Positions 1 through 8,406 of a stretch of DNA of 64,000 nucleotides are shown here, piece by piece. The stretch's first letter is position 1. Every line of letters starts with the position of its first letter. The notes under the pieces were generated by a model. It searched no databases and was not told where the DNA came from. It saw only the letters and a program-made list of their open reading frames with translations. The stretch comes from Agrococcus jejuensis (GTDB lineage Bacteria; Actinomycetota; Actinomycetes; Actinomycetales; Microbacteriaceae). The position numbers were made by a program, and so were the translations under genes. The stretch covers positions 1,259,925 through 1,323,924 of the forward strand of contig NZ_VEFR01000001.1 of assembly GCF_007679035.1 (NCBI RefSeq), written 5' to 3'.

Positions 1-938
1 CAGGCCACGACGACCGCCGCGACCGACAGCACGATGCCCCACGTGAGGTTGAACTGCGAGCCGAGCAGCGGCGGCAGGATGGCCGTCTCGAGCATGCGCG
101 GCGTGATCGGGTTGTTGCTGCCCGGCGCCTGCAGGAGGTTCGGCGTGCGGATGAGGTACGACAGCAGCCACAGCGCGACGAAGTTCAGCATGATCGTCGT
201 GATGACCTCGTGCGCACCGGTGCGCGCCTTGAGGAGGCCGGCGATGCCGGCCCACAGCGCGCCGGCGATCATGCCGGCGAGCAGCGCGACGATGATGTGC
301 AGCACGGGCGGCAGCGGGAACGAGAAGCCGACCCAGCCGGCCGCCGCGGCGGCGGCGAGCATCTGCCCGCGGCCACCGATGTTGAACATGCCGACGCGGA
401 AGGCGACGGCGACGCCGAGGCCGGCCGCGATGAGCGGCGCCGCGAAGTGCAGCGTCTCGGTGAGCGGGCGGATGAGCGCGACGAAGCCGCCCTCGGGCCG
501 CGAGAAGTTGAGGATCGAGCCCTGGAACAGCGCCCAGTAGGCGCCGCCGACGGCCGAGCCGATCGCGGCGAGCGTGTCGCCGGGCCGGGCGAAGAAGTAG
601 CCGCTCGCCGCCTGCACCTGCTCGTCGGTCGCGGCGATGAGGATGCCGCCGACGACGAAGGCGACGACCACGGCGAGCAGCGACACCATGGGCGTGCCGC
701 CGAGGATCTCGCGTGCGACGCTGCCGAAGCGGTCCTCGTCCTGGTTCTGCTCGTGCGACTCGGCCGCGGGGGCCGCGGCGACGGGCACCTCGACGACCGT
801 CGGGGCGTGCACGACGTCGCGGTCGCCGTCGGCGTCGAGCGACGGCGCACCGCCGGTGCGCTGCGGCTCGGCCGCGATGGGCGCGTCCTGGTCGGTGGCG
901 TCGGGCGCGGGGCGCGACGTGTCCTTCTCGTCGGTCAT
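1..938 (-). CDS. BMP-type ABC transporter permease (NupP/YufP-like), 3' end beyond the window
   Basis: Inner-membrane permease of a nucleoside/sugar-type ABC importer of the BMP family. About 312 N-terminal residues are visible; the C-terminus lies left of base 1. The first ~70 residues form an acidic, Pro/Ala-rich cytoplasmic tail, longer than usual, followed by several hydrophobic helices. Family landmarks are FNIGGRGQ near residue 185 and TGAHEVITTIMLNF near residue 240. The ATG at 938 overlaps the stop of the upstream ATPase gene (ATGA), so the two are translationally coupled. A second permease would be expected just outside the window. The substrate is not readable from sequence; homologues carry purine nucleosides or related sugars. 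Confidence 0.88.
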   Translation of the reverse strand, partial: MTDEKDTSRPAPDATDQDAPIAAEPQRTGGAPSLDADGDRDVVHAPTVVEVPVAAAPAAESHEQNQDEDRFGSVAREILGGTPMVSLLAVVVAFVVGGILIAATDEQVQAASGYFFARPGDTLAAIGSAVGGAYWALFQGSILNFSRPEGGFVALIRPLTETLHFAAPLIAAGLGVAVAFRVGMFNIGGRGQMLAAAAAAGWVGFSFPLPPVLHIIVALLAGMIAGALWAGIAGLLKARTGAHEVITTIMLNFVALWLLSYLIRTPNLLQAPGSNNPITPRMLETAILPPLLGSQFNLTWGIVLSVAAVVVA

Positions 939-2437
939 GCTGCGAGTCCCTCCGGCAGCTCTCCGGCCATCATGATGCCGAGGTCGTCGCGCGACGTGTC
1001 GGCGGGCACGACGCCCACGACGCCGCCGCCGTACATGACCGCGATGCGGTCGGCGAGCCCGACGACCTCGTCGAGCTCGGTCGACACGACGATGACGGGG
1101 ATGCCCGCATCCCGCGTCGCGATGACCTGCGCGTGCACGAACTCGATCGAGCCGACGTCGAGGCCGCGGGTGGGCTGCGACGCGACGAACAGCTGCAGCG
1201 GCCGCGACAGCTCGCGTGCGAGCACGACCTTCTGCTGGTTGCCGCCCGAGAGCGTGCCGACGGGCGTCTGGATCGACTGGGCGCGGATGTCGAACGCGCC
1301 GAGGCGCTCCTGCGCGAACTCGTCGCGGGCGCCGCGCACGATGGAGCCGCGCTGCACGAACGGGTCGCCGAGGTAGCGGTCGAGCATGAGGTTCTCGGCG
1401 ATCGAGAACTCGCCGACGAGGCCGTCGACCTTGCGGTCCTCGGGCACGAAGCCGACGCCCGAGTCGAGCACGTCGCGCACGGTGCGGCCCAGCAGCTCGA
1501 CGCCGTTGAGGCGGATGCTGCCGGTCGCGCGCCGCTGCAGGCCGAGGATGGCCTCCGTGAGCTCGGTCTGACCGTTGCCCTGCACGCCGGCGATGCAGAC
1601 GACCTCGCCGCCGTGCACCGTGAGCGAGAGGTCGTCGACGACGGCGATGCCCTGCTCGTCGAGCACGGTGAGGTGCTCGATGACGAGCTCGTTGTCGGTG
1701 CGCACCGACGGCTGCTTCTGCACCGTCAGCTCGACCGGGCGCCCGACCATGAGCGAGGCGAGCTCGACGCTCGTCGCGGTGGGCTCGGCGGTGCCGACGA
1801 CCTGGCCGAGGCGGATGACCGTGATGCGGTCGGCGATGGCGCGCACCTCGCGCAGCTTGTGCGTGATGAACACGATGGCCGTGCCCTCGTCGCGCAGCTG
1901 CTGCATGATCGCCATGAGCTCGTCTGTCTCCTGCGGCGTCAGCACGGCGGTCGGCTCGTCGAACACGAGCACCTTCGCGTCGAGCGACAGGGCCTTGATG
2001 ATCTCGACGCGCTGCTGCACGCCGACCGGGAGGTCCTCGATGCGGGCGTCGGGGTCGATGTGGAAGCCGAAGCGCTCGGAGATCTCGACGACGCGGCGCT
2101 TGGCGCCTGCGAGCCCGCCGAGCTCCTTCTCGTGGCCGAGCAGCACGTTCTCGGCGACGGTGAAGACGGGGATGAGCATGAAGTGCTGGTGCACCATGCC
2201 GATGCCGGCGCGCATGGCGTCGCCGGGTCCTGCGAACCGCTGGACGACGTCGTCGAGCAGGATCTCGCCCTCGTCGGCCTGGTACAGGCCGTAGAGCACG
2301 TTCATGAGCGTGGACTTGCCCGCGCCGTTCTCGCCCAGCAGGCAGTGGATCTCGCCTGCCTCGACCGTGAGGTCGATGTGGTCGTTGGCCGTGAGCGAGC
2401 CGAAGCGCTTGGTGATGCCGCGCAGCTCGAGGGTCAT
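935..2437 (-). CDS. BMP-type ABC transporter ATP-binding protein with two nucleotide-binding domains
   Basis: A 500-residue ATPase energising the adjacent permease. It has two ABC modules: the first shows Walker A GENGAGKST at residues 35-43, a signature-like LPVGVQQR near 136-143 and Walker B VLVFDEP near 156-162. The second has a degenerate Walker A-like GVQGNGQ and a clear LSGGNQQ signature, as in the RbsA/YufO class. The ATG at 2437 is chosen because the protein then begins MTLELRGITKRFG, right at the first beta strand; the open frame runs farther upstream without family similarity. It lies 136 bp downstream of the lipoprotein gene and overlaps the permease start by 4 bp. Confidence 0.92.
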   Translation of the reverse strand: MTLELRGITKRFGSLTANDHIDLTVEAGEIHCLLGENGAGKSTLMNVLYGLYQADEGEILLDDVVQRFAGPGDAMRAGIGMVHQHFMLIPVFTVAENVLLGHEKELGGLAGAKRRVVEISERFGFHIDPDARIEDLPVGVQQRVEIIKALSLDAKVLVFDEPTAVLTPQETDELMAIMQQLRDEGTAIVFITHKLREVRAIADRITVIRLGQVVGTAEPTATSVELASLMVGRPVELTVQKQPSVRTDNELVIEHLTVLDEQGIAVVDDLSLTVHGGEVVCIAGVQGNGQTELTEAILGLQRRATGSIRLNGVELLGRTVRDVLDSGVGFVPEDRKVDGLVGEFSIAENLMLDRYLGDPFVQRGSIVRGARDEFAQERLGAFDIRAQSIQTPVGTLSGGNQQKVVLARELSRPLQLFVASQPTRGLDVGSIEFVHAQVIATRDAGIPVIVVSTELDEVVGLADRIAVMYGGGVVGVVPADTSRDDLGIMMAGELPEGLAA

Positions 2438-2573
2438 CGCCGCTCCTCGAATGGGTGGTGCCGTGGATGGTGGGGATGGTCGACCGGATGCCCGTGTGCG
2501 GGTGCCGGTGTCATGACTGTAGTCGCACGCGTGGGGGCCGGCGCGAAGCCGACCCCCACGCGAATGCGGTGCC

Positions 2574-3665
2574 TTACGGCGAGGAGGGCGAGTCGACGAC
2601 GATGTCGCCGGCGATGATCGCCGTGCGAATCGTCTCGAGCTCGTCTGCGAGGCCCTCGGGGACCTGCGACTCCCACTCGTTGAAGCCGGCGATGCCGACG
2701 CCGTCGTTCTCCAGCGTGCCCACGTACGGGTCGCTCGAGAACTCACCGGCTGCGTCGGCGAGGACGACGGCCTCGACGCCCGCGTCCATGCCCTTGAGCA
2801 CGGAGGTGACGAAGAGGTCGGCGTACTCGGGCGCCGTCTGCGACAGGTCGGCGTCGACGCCGATCATGCCGTAGCGCGTGTCGGGGTTCTCGGCCTGCGC
2901 CGTGCGGATGGCCTCGCCGGCGGAGAGGAAGATCGGGCCGCCGACGGGCATGACGATGTCCGCGCCCTGCTGGAGGAAGGTCGTCGCCGTGGCGTTGGCC
3001 GCGGGGCCGGCCTCGAACGCGCCGACGAACGTGCCGTCCTGCGCCTCGACGTCCCAGCCGAGCACCTGCACGTCTGCGCCGTTCTGCTCGTTGTAGTACT
3101 CGGCGCCCAGCACGAAGCCGTCCATGAAGATCGTCACGGGCGGGATGTTGATGCCACCCCACGTGGCGATCGTGCCCGTCTGCGACGAGGCGGCGGCGGC
3201 GTAGCCGGCGAGGAACGCGGCCTGGGCCGTGTCGAACGTGATCGGCTGCACGTTGTCGGCCGTGATCGACGAGTCGTCGATGATGGCGAAGTTGACGTCG
3301 GGGTTCGCCTCTGCCGCGGCCGACGTGGCCTCGGCGAGCAGGAAGCCGACCGTGACCATCATGTCGCAGCCGTTGTCGAGGAGGTTCTGGATGTTCGACT
3401 GGTAGTCGGTCTCCGACTGCGACTCCGCCTGCGATGCCTCGACGCCGAGCTCGTCGGCCGCAGCCTCGAGGCCCTCGAGGCCGAGCTGGTTGAACGACTG
3501 GTCGTTGAAGCCGCCCGCGTCCGAGACGATGCAGGGCGAGATGTCCGCGGTGGCCTCGCCGGACTCGGCGGGACCCTCCTCCGGCGCCGAAGCGCAACCG
3601 GCGAGCAGAGCCGCGACGCCGAGCGTCGCGAGACCGCCGAGGGCGGTCTTCCGAATGGTCCTCAC
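2574..3665 (-). CDS. BMP family ABC transporter substrate-binding lipoprotein
   Basis: A 363-residue lipoprotein that captures the substrate outside the membrane for the ABC importer encoded next to it. The N-terminus is a lipoprotein signal: VRTIRK, a hydrophobic stretch, then the lipobox LLAGC with the lipid-acceptor Cys at residue 24. The mature part is BMP/PnrA-like (an SDAGGFNDQSFNQ motif near residue 48, then two alpha/beta lobes). The GTG start at 3665 is favoured over upstream in-frame codons because a good ribosome site (ctggagg) lies 5-7 nt before it. Transcribed first in the operon; the substrate is probably a nucleoside or sugar, but this is family inference only. Confidence 0.92.
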   Translation of the reverse strand: MRTIRKTALGGLATLGVAALLAGCASAPEEGPAESGEATADISPCIVSDAGGFNDQSFNQLGLEGLEAAADELGVEASQAESQSETDYQSNIQNLLDNGCDMMVTVGFLLAEATSAAAEANPDVNFAIIDDSSITADNVQPITFDTAQAAFLAGYAAAASSQTGTIATWGGINIPPVTIFMDGFVLGAEYYNEQNGADVQVLGWDVEAQDGTFVGAFEAGPAANATATTFLQQGADIVMPVGGPIFLSAGEAIRTAQAENPDTRYGMIGVDADLSQTAPEYADLFVTSVLKGMDAGVEAVVLADAAGEFSSDPYVGTLENDGVGIAGFNEWESQVPEGLADELETIRTAIIAGDIVVDSPSSP

Positions 3666-3814
3666 AGGGATTCCTCCAGTGCATGGGGTGGCCGCGCGTG
3701 ACGGCCTGGGTACCGGGCAGCCTAGCCAGCCGCGCACGCGCGGAAGGCCGAAAGCGACGAGTCGAAACGTGATCGTTGCAAAGGTGACTCCGGCTCAGTC
3801 GTCGGGGTCGCGAC

Positions 3815-3846
3815 GAGGGCCCCGCACCGGTCGGTGCGGGGCCCTC
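3815..3846 (-). terminator. Strong hairpin downstream of the E1-E2 dehydrogenase operon
   Basis: A perfect 14-bp inverted repeat (gagggccccgcacc and its complement) with a 4-nt loop lies 42 nt after the E2 stop codon and before the BMP gene promoter region. There is no clear U-tract, which is common for actinobacterial hairpin terminators. It separates the dehydrogenase operon from the transporter operon transcribed in the same direction. Confidence 0.7.
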
Positions 3847-3887
3847 GAGCACGCTCGATCCGCTGCGCGGGACGCAGCGATCGTGCG

Positions 3888-5249
3888 TCAGAGCAGGATC
3901 TGCATGGGCGATGCGATGAGCTGCGCGAGGCGATCGAGCCACCTGGCGGCGACGACGCCGTCGACGGGACGGTGGTCGACCGACAGCGTCACGGTCACGA
4001 CCGACCCGGCCTCGAGCTCGCCCTCGTCGTTCACGACGGCCCGCCTCGTGGCGGCGCCGATCGCGAGGATCGCCGCCTGCGGCGGGTTGATGATCGCCGA
4101 GAACTCGTCGACGCCGAACATGCCGAGGTTGGTGATCGACATCGTGCCGCCCTCGAGCTCCGCCTGCTGCAGGCGTCCCTCGTTCGCGCGGCCGACCGCA
4201 TCCTTGATCTGCGTCGACAGGGTCGTGAGCGACAGCGACTCGATGCCGCGGATCGTCGGGGTCACGAGCCCGCGCTCGCTCGCGACGGCGATCGAGATGT
4301 CGGCCGTCGGGTACGAGACGACGGCGTCGTCGGTCCAGATGACGTTCATCTCGGGCACGTCGACGAGGGCCCGCGCGGCCGCCTTCACGAAGAGGTCGTT
4401 GACCGAGATGCGCACGGTCGCCCCCTCGTTGACCTGCGCGCGCAGGGCGAGCAGGGCGTCGACGCGCAGGTCGCGCCGCAGGTAGAAGTGCGGCGCCTCG
4501 CGCTTCGACTGCTGCAGCCGCGAGGCGATGATCCTCCGCAGCCTCGTGTGCGGCGTCGCCGTGCCGCCCGCCGGTGCTGCGACGGGGGCGGATGCGGGTG
4601 CGGGTGCCGCGGCCGGCGCGGATGCGGGAGCGGCGGCGGGCGCTGCCGGAGCGCTCGCAGCCGACTCCACGTCGGCGCGCACGATGCGGCCGCCGGGGCC
4701 GGAGCCGGAGAGCGTGGCGATGTCGATGCCGCGCTCCTTCGCGAGCCGACGGGCGATCGGGCTCGCGAAGCGGCGCTCGCCGTTCGCGCCGGCGGCGGGT
4801 GCCTGCGGCGCGGCCGGCGCCTCCGCCTGCGGTGCGGCGGCGGGCTCCGTCTGCGTCTGGGGCTCGGGCACGTCGACCGTCGTGTCCTCGGTCTCGACGG
4901 CCTCCTTCGCCTCCTCCTGGTCGATCGTGGGGGGCTCCGCGGGTGCGGCGTCCGCCGCGCTCGAGCCACCGAGCTGCGCCACGAGCGCCTCGGCCTCGCT
5001 CGCGGCCTCGCCGGGGGCGAGCAGCACGGCGATGGGGTCGCCGACGGGTACGGTGTCGCCCGACTCGACGAGCAGGGCGTGGATGACGGCGTCGTCGTCG
5101 ACCTCGATGTCGACGACCGCCTTCTCGGTCTCGACCGACGCGATCGCCGCGCCCGCCGTGACGCTCGCGCCGGCCTCGACGAGCCAGCCCTCGAGCACGG
5201 CGGCGTCGGAGTCGGCGGAGACGCCGGGCATCTTCAGGAAGCGTGCCAT
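3888..5249 (-). CDS. Dihydrolipoamide acyltransferase (E2) of a 2-oxo-acid/acetoin dehydrogenase complex
   Basis: A 453-residue E2 that transfers the acyl group from E1 to CoA. Domains in order: a lipoyl domain (residues 1-80, lipoyl-lysine K43 in ETEKA), a long Ala/Pro/Glu linker, a peripheral subunit-binding domain starting at FASPIARRLAKERG, a second Ala/Pro linker, and the catalytic domain ending with the DHRPVDG active site (His426). One lipoyl domain makes it a short E2. The ATG at 5249 gives the standard lipoyl-domain N-terminus. It lies 23 bp after E1 in the same operon. No E3 (dihydrolipoamide dehydrogenase) is present here, so E3 must be supplied from elsewhere. The acyl substrate (pyruvate, acetoin or a branched oxo-acid) cannot be assigned. 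Confidence 0.92.
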   Translation of the reverse strand: MARFLKMPGVSADSDAAVLEGWLVEAGASVTAGAAIASVETEKAVVDIEVDDDAVIHALLVESGDTVPVGDPIAVLLAPGEAASEAEALVAQLGGSSAADAAPAEPPTIDQEEAKEAVETEDTTVDVPEPQTQTEPAAAPQAEAPAAPQAPAAGANGERRFASPIARRLAKERGIDIATLSGSGPGGRIVRADVESAASAPAAPAAAPASAPAAAPAPASAPVAAPAGGTATPHTRLRRIIASRLQQSKREAPHFYLRRDLRVDALLALRAQVNEGATVRISVNDLFVKAAARALVDVPEMNVIWTDDAVVSYPTADISIAVASERGLVTPTIRGIESLSLTTLSTQIKDAVGRANEGRLQQAELEGGTMSITNLGMFGVDEFSAIINPPQAAILAIGAATRRAVVNDEGELEAGSVVTVTLSVDHRPVDGVVAARWLDRLAQLIASPMQILL

Positions 5250-5272
5250 GGGTGTGTCCAGTCCTTCCCGGC

Positions 5273-7450
5273 TCAGGCCGTCACGGCGCGGAGCGCGGCG
5301 ACGATGTCGTGGGTGTGGGCGAGCGCTGCCTTCTCGAGCACCTTCGAGATCGACGGCGACGACTCCGAGCCCTGCACGCGCGTGATGGGCGCGTCGAGCC
5401 AGTCGAAGAAGCGTCGCTGGATCTCGTCCGAGAGCCAGCCGCCGTACGACGTGCCCTCCGAGCCCTGCTCGACGATGACGACGCGGTTCGTCTTCTGGAT
5501 CGACGCGCCGATCGTGTCCCAGTCGACGCTCGCGCGGTCGAGCCAGCGCAGGTCGATGACCTCGCCGTCGACGCCCGACTCCTCGACGGCGTCGAGGGCG
5601 CGCTGCACCATCGACAGGTACGAGATGACGGTCGCCTCGGAGCCCTCGCGGCGCACGGCCGCCTTGCCGAACGGCAGGCAGTAGTCGAGGTCCTTCGGTG
5701 CGGCGCCGACCGACTTGTAGAGGTCGGCGTCGTGCTCGAGCACCGCGACGGGGTCGCCGAGGCGCATCGCCGTGTTCACGAGGCCGACGTAGTCGAGCGG
5801 CGACGACGGCGCGATGATGCGCCATCCGACGCTCGTGGCGAGGATGCCCGCCGGGTCCATCGAGTGCTGCGAGCCGTAGCCCGTGTTCGTGCCGATCTTG
5901 ATGCGCATCATGAGCGGCATGGCGTGGTCGCCGCCGAACATGTGGCGCGCCTTGCCGATCTGGTTGAACAGCTGGTCGGCAGCGACCCAGAGGAAGTCGG
6001 CGTACATGAGCTCGATGACCGGGTAGTACCGACCGTCGAGCGCGAGGCCGCCGCCGAAGCCCGTGAAGGCGTTCTCGCTGATGGGCGTGCCGAGCGTGCG
6101 GTCGGGGAAGTCGTCGGCGAGGCCCTTGGTCGCGCCGCGCGAGCCGCCACCGAGGCGGTGGATGTCCTCGCCGAGCGTGACGATCGACTCGTCCTGCGAC
6201 ATGCGACGGTGCATGACGGCTGCGATGACGTCGACGAACTTCCTGTCCTCGAGGTCGTCGGGGCCGAACTCCGCGTTCTCCTGCACGGCGACGTCGGTGA
6301 TCTCGGGGATCTCGCCGCGGATGCCGTGGTTCAGGAAGGCGGGGTCGGGCCACAGCTCCTCCCGGATGCGCAGCTGCCCGGCCTTGCCGTTCGGGTCGGC
6401 CTCGACGACGCGGTCGCCGATGTCGGCCATGACCTTCTTGACGCGGGCCCGCACCTCCTTGGCCTCGTCGGCCGAGAGGATGCCGCGGCGCGTGAGGTGA
6501 CCCTCGACGATCGCGATGGGGTCGCGGTCGCGCCACGACTTCTCCTCGTCCTTCGTGCGGTAGCCGAAGGCGCTGCCCGGGAAGGGGCCGTTCTGGTGGA
6601 AGTAGCGGTAGGTGTCGACCTCGACGACCGTGGGGCCGTTGCCCGCGCGCATGTGGTCGACGGCCAGCTGCATCGCGAGGTGCACCGCGAGGGTGTCCTG
6701 GCCGTCGACGCGCCACGAGGGGATGCCGAAGCCGAGGCCGCGACCCGACAGGCGCGCCTCCCCCGTCGCCTCGTCGACGTTCGTCGACACGGCGTACTGG
6801 TTGTTCTCGATGAAGAAGCACGTGGGCGTCTTCCACGCGGCGGCGAGGTTGAACGACTCGAGCACCGAGCCGATGTTCACGGCGCCGTCGCCGAAGTAGG
6901 TGACCGAGACGTCGTCGGTGCCCGAGTGCTGGCTGGCCCAGCCGAAGCCGACCGCGAACGGCACGGCGCCGCCGACGATGGCGTTCGTGCCCATGGCGCC
7001 GGCCTCGGTCCACTGCAGGTGCATCGACCCGCCGCGGCCCTTGCAGTAGCCGTCCTTGAGGCCCGCGATCTCGGAGAGCGCGCGGTAGAGGACGTCCTGC
7101 ACGGGCTCCGCGATGGCGTCGCGTGCTGCGAAGCCGTTCGGCTGGACGTGGCCGAACGCCTTGGCGAGGAACTGGTGGTGGCCGCGGTGCGAGCCGTTGA
7201 CGTGGTCGGCGCTGTGCAGCGACAGCGCGCTCCCGACCGCGCCGCCCTCCTGGCCGATCGACGAGTGCGCGGGCCCGTTGATGAGCTTCTGCCCAGCCAG
7301 CTCGAGCACGTACTCCTCGAAGGCGCGGATGAGGTGCAGCTGCACGAGCATGGTCTCGAGGAGCGCCGGGTCGGCGGCATCCCAGTCGGCCTTCGTCGTG
7401 CGGAGCTCCACCCAGGGCGCGGCGGGCTTCAGCGTGGTCGTCCTTGCCAT
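5273..7450 (-). CDS. Thiamine-diphosphate dehydrogenase E1, alpha and beta subunits fused
   Basis: A 725-residue protein in which the E1 alpha chain (about residues 1-370) and E1 beta chain (about 390-725), usually separate, are joined. The alpha half carries the ThDP-binding motif GDGAVNIG near residue 184 through ENNQYAVST near 212; the beta half starts at RKFVDVIAAVMHRRM and contains LGEDIHRLGGG and the PISENAFTGFGGGLA segment. It decarboxylates a 2-oxo acid (or acetoin) and passes the acyl group to the E2 lipoyl arm. The ATG at 7450 has a gaggatca ribosome site. Divergent from a GntR gene, with a shared operator-like sequence upstream. Fused E1s occur in bacterial acetoin and branched-chain-type complexes; exact specificity is open. 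Confidence 0.92.
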   Translation of the reverse strand: MARTTTLKPAAPWVELRTTKADWDAADPALLETMLVQLHLIRAFEEYVLELAGQKLINGPAHSSIGQEGGAVGSALSLHSADHVNGSHRGHHQFLAKAFGHVQPNGFAARDAIAEPVQDVLYRALSEIAGLKDGYCKGRGGSMHLQWTEAGAMGTNAIVGGAVPFAVGFGWASQHSGTDDVSVTYFGDGAVNIGSVLESFNLAAAWKTPTCFFIENNQYAVSTNVDEATGEARLSGRGLGFGIPSWRVDGQDTLAVHLAMQLAVDHMRAGNGPTVVEVDTYRYFHQNGPFPGSAFGYRTKDEEKSWRDRDPIAIVEGHLTRRGILSADEAKEVRARVKKVMADIGDRVVEADPNGKAGQLRIREELWPDPAFLNHGIRGEIPEITDVAVQENAEFGPDDLEDRKFVDVIAAVMHRRMSQDESIVTLGEDIHRLGGGSRGATKGLADDFPDRTLGTPISENAFTGFGGGLALDGRYYPVIELMYADFLWVAADQLFNQIGKARHMFGGDHAMPLMMRIKIGTNTGYGSQHSMDPAGILATSVGWRIIAPSSPLDYVGLVNTAMRLGDPVAVLEHDADLYKSVGAAPKDLDYCLPFGKAAVRREGSEATVISYLSMVQRALDAVEESGVDGEVIDLRWLDRASVDWDTIGASIQKTNRVVIVEQGSEGTSYGGWLSDEIQRRFFDWLDAPITRVQGSESSPSISKVLEKAALAHTHDIVAALRAVTA

Positions 7451-7535
7451 TGATCCTCATCCTCGATGAATCGGTAGCGCGTGGCTTGTCGGCTCGTGGT
7501 GCTGGGTACGGACCCCTCCGCGGCTATGCTCTCGC

Positions 7536-7607
7536 ATGCAGCGCGACGGACGCCGTCGTACTCGTCACCACCGTACCGTACAACTCTATACAAGCATAGA
7601 TGAGTAG
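7536..7607 (+). CDS. Possible 23-residue leaderless leader peptide before gntR
   Basis: A tatgct -10-like element at 7525-7530 is followed 5 nt later by an ATG that opens a 23-codon frame rich in Arg and His. Its end overlaps the operator-like sequence, and it stops 47 nt before the gntR start. No similarity is recognised. It may be only a by-product of the leaderless promoter geometry; it is listed because promoter, start and stop are all visible. Confidence 0.25.
   Translation: MQRDGRRRTRHHRTVQLYTSIDE
7580..7600. promoter_or_regulatory. HutC/GntR-type operator-like site, copy 1
   Basis: acaactctatacaagcatag lies between the divergent E1 and gntR genes. Its core CTCTATAC (7584-7591) differs by one base from the HutC-subfamily core GTnTAnAC. 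The same ACAAsTCyATACA pattern recurs at about 12830 and, on the other strand, at about 16870. It is the likely binding site of the adjacent HutC-type regulator. Confidence 0.55.
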
Positions 7608-7654
7608 GTGTCGGACCCTCCGTGCAGGGCCGCGCGGAGCGAAGGAGGAGACCC

Positions 7655-8389
7655 ATGGTGGAGAAGCTCGATCGTGAGTCGGCGACCCCGCTCTACATCC
7701 AGCTCGCCGACGTCATCCGCGCCAAGATCCAGCGCGGCGACTGGCAGCCCGACCAGCGCATCCCGTCGGAGAACGAGCTCAACCAGCTGTACGGCATCAG
7801 CCGCATGACCGCGCGCCAGGTGCTCGCCCGCCTCGTCGACGAGGGCCTCCTCTTCCGTGTGCAGGGCAAGGGCACGTTCGTGTCGCGCTCCAAGATCTCC
7901 ACGCGCTCCCCCTCGTACCAGGGCATCCGCGAGCAGCTCGAGCAGCAGGGCTACGCGACCGACACCGAGCTGCTCGGCCAGCGCCTCGAGCCCGCGTCGA
8001 CGCGCGTCGCGCAGGCGCTCGACATCCCCACGGGCACGCCCACGTTCATCGTGCGCCGCCTGCGCCGCGTCGACGGCACGCCCATCAGCGTGCACGAGTC
8101 GCACGTGCCCGAGGCGCTCGCGCCGGGCGTCATCGAGCGCGACCTCGTCGCCGAGCAGCTGTGCACCGTGCTCGATCGCGACTTCGGCCTGCGCATGACG
8201 AAGGTGCTCGAGACGCTCGAGACCACGGCGGCGTCGGCGAACGACGCCAAGCTGCTCGCGGTGCACGAGGGCACGCCGATCCTGCAGCTCGAGCAGCGCA
8301 TCTCGTCGCCGTCGTCGAAGCCGTTCGAGTTCACCCGCATCCGCTTCCGCGGCGACATGGTGCGGCTCGAGTTCACGTACGACGTGTAG
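7655..8389 (+). CDS. GntR family transcriptional regulator, HutC subfamily (UTRA domain)
   Basis: A 244-residue regulator: a winged helix-turn-helix (about residues 1-75, including ENELNQLYGISRMTARQVL) followed by a UTRA effector-binding domain (about 95-240). The ATG at 7655 follows a strong ribosome site (aaggagg). The UTRA domain usually binds a sugar phosphate or small carboxylate that releases the protein from DNA. It sits divergent from the E1-E2 operon, and similar operator sequences appear before the aldolase operon and between the FGGY kinase and alcohol dehydrogenase genes, so it is probably the local repressor of this catabolic set. The effector is unknown. Confidence 0.9.
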   Translation: MVEKLDRESATPLYIQLADVIRAKIQRGDWQPDQRIPSENELNQLYGISRMTARQVLARLVDEGLLFRVQGKGTFVSRSKISTRSPSYQGIREQLEQQGYATDTELLGQRLEPASTRVAQALDIPTGTPTFIVRRLRRVDGTPISVHESHVPEALAPGVIERDLVAEQLCTVLDRDFGLRMTKVLETLETTAASANDAKLLAVHEGTPILQLEQRISSPSSKPFEFTRIRFRGDMVRLEFTYDV

Positions 8390-8406
8390 CGCGCGTCCGC
8401 CGAAGG

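Noticed and set aside
3666..3814. GTCTATAC operator before the BMP lipoprotein gene
   Set aside because: No match to the shared operator is found in this region, so the transporter is not assigned to the GntR regulon.
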